A stretch of DNA of 64,000 nucleotides. Source: Vulcanococcus limneticus LL (GTDB taxonomy: Bacteria; Cyanobacteriota; Cyanobacteriia; PCC-6307; Cyanobiaceae). The number at the start of each line of letters is the position of its first letter. The first letter of the stretch is position 1. Position numbers and translations under genes: made by a program. The stretch spans positions 124,001 through 188,000 of the forward strand of contig NZ_NQLA01000003.1 in assembly GCF_002252705.1 (NCBI RefSeq). Reading direction: 5' to 3'. The notes beneath the pieces are model-generated. The model worked only from the letters and a program-made list of their open reading frames with translations. It was not told the origin of the DNA and did no database searches. Positions 61,844 to 64,000 of the stretch are shown here, one piece after another.

Positions 61844-62724
61844 ATCGCCGCCGCGCCGATCGCGCCGCCCAGGCCGGCACCCTCCAGGCCAGGCCCAGGG
61901 GCGCCGCTGCGGGCCCCGGGGCCGATCGGCGCCGGGAGCTGCGCCAGCAGCGCCGCCAGGAGCGCCTGCGCAACCTCTGGCGGGTGCTGGTGCTCAGCGC
62001 GGCGGCCGCGGGTCTGGGCTATGGCCTGCTGCGCGAGGGCTGGACCCTGCGCAGCCCCGAGCAGGTGGAGGTGAGCGGCAGCCGCCAGGTGAGCCGCGAG
62101 CAGGTGATCCGCGAGGGCCGGCTGCGCTTCCCTTTGCAGCTGCTGAGCGTGCAGCCCCGCAGCCTGGCCGCCAGCCTGGCGGCGGCCCTGCCGGTGGAAA
62201 AAGTGCAGGTGAGCCGGCTGATGCTGCCGCCGCGCCTGCGGGTCGACCTGGTGGATCGGGAGGCGGTGGCCCGGGCTGAGCGCCGCACCGGCAGGGGCCT
62301 GGAACAGGGCTTCGTGGATCGCCTGGGCAACTGGATGAGCAGCCGCCAGCAGCTGGGCACGGTTGCCCCCCAGCGGCCGTTGGTGTGGGTGCGGGGCTGG
62401 CAGGAGCGGCTGCGGCCTGCCCTGGCCCTGGTGCTGGCCCGCCGCAACGAGCTGGGCAGCCCCCTGCAGGAGGTACGTTTCGAACCCGACGGCAGCCTCT
62501 GGCTGGTCACGGTGGCCCTGGGGGAGGTGCGGCTCGGGCCACCGGATGCCCGGCTGAATCAGCGCCTCGACGTGCTGGAGCACCTCTCCAGCCGCCTGCC
62601 GGGCCGGGTGCGGGGCACAACGGTGCGCTCGATCGACCTCAGCGATCCCGACAAGCCGGAACTGGGCCTGTTGGCCCCAGGCCCAGCGGCCCAGCGGGGA
62701 GCCGGCGGTACCGGGGCCGACTGA
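61840..62724 (+). CDS. ftsQ: Cell division protein FtsQ/DivIB
   Basis: FtsQ, a bitopic divisome protein that scaffolds FtsB, FtsL and FtsW. The 294-residue protein starts at TTG 61840, overlapping the previous stop by 4 nt. An arginine-rich N-terminal tail (1-45) precedes one membrane helix at about 48-64 (VLVLSAAAAGLGYGLL). The POTRA domain begins at VEVSGSRQVSREQVIREG and the FtsQ domain follows to about 270. It ends in a Pro/Ala-rich tail. It sits between the ddl-linked orf and ftsZ. Confidence 0.85.
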   Translation: MNRRRADRAAQAGTLQARPRGAAAGPGADRRRELRQQRRQERLRNLWRVLVLSAAAAGLGYGLLREGWTLRSPEQVEVSGSRQVSREQVIREGRLRFPLQLLSVQPRSLAASLAAALPVEKVQVSRLMLPPRLRVDLVDREAVARAERRTGRGLEQGFVDRLGNWMSSRQQLGTVAPQRPLVWVRGWQERLRPALALVLARRNELGSPLQEVRFEPDGSLWLVTVALGEVRLGPPDARLNQRLDVLEHLSSRLPGRVRGTTVRSIDLSDPDKPELGLLAPGPAAQRGAGGTGAD

Positions 62725-62864
62725 AGTCCAGCCCTGATTTGGGCTACAGCGCCCAAGGCAGGGCTGGCAACCGCCGGCAAACCAAGACACGCCGTTGCGG
62801 GGTGAGCGGATCCACGCAAATGAGTGTCATCCGACAGGGCTGAGCGAGGCCCACCGCCGACATA

Positions 62865-64000
62865 ATGCTCGCCAGGATGAATGGGTTGGGTCCCTCCATG
62901 GAGATTGCCCCCGAAGGCCTCAGCGCGGCTAGCAGCAACGGCAGCGGTGGCATCGTCCCCAGCCAGTCGGCCAGAATTGAGGTGATCGGCGTCGGGGGCG
63001 GGGGAAGCAACGCCGTCAACCGCATGATTGCCTCCGATCTTCAGGGGGTGGGCTATCGGGTTCTCAATACCGATTCCCAGGCCCTGCTGCAGTCGGCGGC
63101 GAAACAGCGGATCCAACTGGGCCAGAAACTCACCCGCGGCCTGGGGGCCGGCGGCAACCCCGCCATCGGCCAGAAGGCGGCCGAGGAATCCCGGGCCGAC
63201 CTCGCCCAGAGCCTGCAGGGGGTGGATCTGGTGTTCATCGCCGCTGGCATGGGCGGCGGCACCGGCACCGGTGCAGCACCGATCGTGGCCGAGGTGGCCA
63301 AGGAGGTCGGCGCCCTCACCGTGGGCATCGTCACCAAGCCCTTCGGGTTTGAGGGCCGGCGCCGCATGCGCCAGGCCGAGGAGGGCATCGCCCGCCTCAG
63401 CGAGCACGTGGACACCCTGATCGTGATCCCCAACGACCGCCTGCGCGACGCCATCGCCGGAGCCCCGCTGCAGGAGGCCTTCCGGGCCGCCGACGACGTG
63501 CTGCGCAGCGGCGTCAAGGGCATCAGCGACATCATTACGCGCCCCGGGCTGGTGAACGTCGACTTCGCCGACGTGCGTTCCGTGATGACCGAAGCCGGCA
63601 CCGCCCTGCTGGGCCTGGGGGTGGGCTCAGGCCGCTCCCGCGCCATCGAGGCCGCCCAGGCCGCCATCGCCAGCCCCCTGCTGGAGGCCGCCCGTATCGA
63701 CGGCGCCAAGGGCTGCGTGATCAACATCAGCGGCGGCAAGGACATGACCCTCGAGGACATGACCACCGCCTCGGAGGTGATCTACGACGTGGTGGATCCC
63801 GAGGCCAACATCATCGTGGGGGCCGTGGTGGACGAGCGCCTCGAAGGCGAGATCCACGTGACCGTGATCGCCACCGGCTTTGAGGGCGGCGGCAGCTACA
63901 GGCCCGAGCGCTCCATCGCCAGCTTCGCCTCGGGCCTGAATCCCGGCAGCTCCGAAGCCAGCGGCGCGGCAATCCCTTCGTTCCTGCTCAACCGCCAGCA
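62865..64000 (+). CDS. ftsZ: Cell division protein FtsZ, 3' end cut by window
   Basis: FtsZ, the tubulin-like GTPase that forms the division ring. About 378 residues are visible. The nucleotide site has [13 protein letters not shown] and the tubulin signature [10 protein letters not shown], with the T7 loop NVDFADVR. After about 350 a short linker leads into IPSFLLNRQ, the start of the conserved C-terminal peptide that binds FtsA-like or ZipN partners. Only a few residues are missing. ATG 62865, 62877 or 62898 could each be the start. It is 140 nt downstream of ftsQ. Confidence 0.97.
   Translation, partial: MLARMNGLGPSMEIAPEGLSAASSNGSGGIVPSQSARIEVIGVGGGGSNAVNRMIASDLQGVGYRVLNTDSQALLQSAAKQRIQLGQKLTRGLGAGGNPAIGQKAAEESRADLAQSLQGVDLVFIAAGMGGGTGTGAAPIVAEVAKEVGALTVGIVTKPFGFEGRRRMRQAEEGIARLSEHVDTLIVIPNDRLRDAIAGAPLQEAFRAADDVLRSGVKGISDIITRPGLVNVDFADVRSVMTEAGTALLGLGVGSGRSRAIEAAQAAIASPLLEAARIDGAKGCVINISGGKDMTLEDMTTASEVIYDVVDPEANIIVGAVVDERLEGEIHVTVIATGFEGGGSYRPERSIASFASGLNPGSSEASGAAIPSFLLNRQ

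Noticed and set aside
1-64000. CRISPR array, prophage, insertion sequence or toxin-antitoxin module
   Set aside because: No spaced direct repeats of CRISPR length, no transposase, integrase or terminal inverted repeats, and no toxin-type small operon were seen.

Overview
The window is a stretch of core chromosome from a high-GC unicellular picocyanobacterium of the Synechococcus/Cyanobium group. The evidence is the gene content: cyAbrB regulator, vipp1, ndhB, ycf46, a plastid-type yidC, a UPF0284/CobT-like protein, a DUF2808 protein, a cyanobacterial-type terminal oxidase, and an mDAP-type murE. GC is very high throughout and the cyanobacterial HIP1 octamer GCGATCGC occurs (for example 10726-10733, 51470-51477 and 57629-57636). 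The genus is an inference. I saw no insertion sequence, prophage, CRISPR array, rRNA or restriction system.

Layout. 1-4000: the 3' end of groL, a small unknown gene, a NanE-like epimerase and a two-gene ABC exporter. 4044-9614: heme A synthesis (ctaB, ctaA) diverges from the cytochrome c oxidase operon ctaCDE. 9821-17986: cyAbrB, an HdeD-like membrane protein, riboflavin synthase, a DUF151 nuclease-like protein, an iron-sulfur aldo/keto reductase, two exported proteins, and the cobT-like/DUF2232/lipoprotein genes that lead into topA. 20904-27738: ndhB and an ABC ATPase, then a minus-strand run of M23 peptidase, birA, an aminotransferase, trxA and vipp1. 27869-33793: dciA, a three-gene transporter/glycosyltransferase operon, sppA and aroH.

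33924-44233: a DUF2808 protein, then the conserved rpmH-rnpA-PH-yidC-yceD-ycf46 series (ribosome, RNase P, membrane insertion), a 53-residue hydrophobic protein, a class V aminotransferase, aquaporin, murE, a glutaredoxin-like protein, yidD and rpsD. 44356-52899: trpC, lpdA, a SpoU methyltransferase, murA between two tRNA-Leu genes, argD, folC and a pentapeptide protein. 52931-64000: a flavin oxidase, a CodA-like amidohydrolase, a DUF4359 protein, tRNA-His, a DgcN/DgcA-like D-glutamate pair, miaB, and the mini division cluster ddl-orf-ftsQ-ftsZ, with ftsZ cut by the window end.

Most genes form short operons with 1-14 nt overlaps. Many starts are GTG or TTG and few have a strong Shine-Dalgarno, so several N-termini are judged by family conservation. 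I found no clearly new multi-gene system. The items most worth a second look are the Ig-like insert in YidC, the DgcN/DgcA pair in a cyanobacterium, the cysteine-rich tail on DciA, the short tandem repeats at gene ends (28437-28500, 60162-60262, 40564-40595), and some perfect inverted repeats in leaders.
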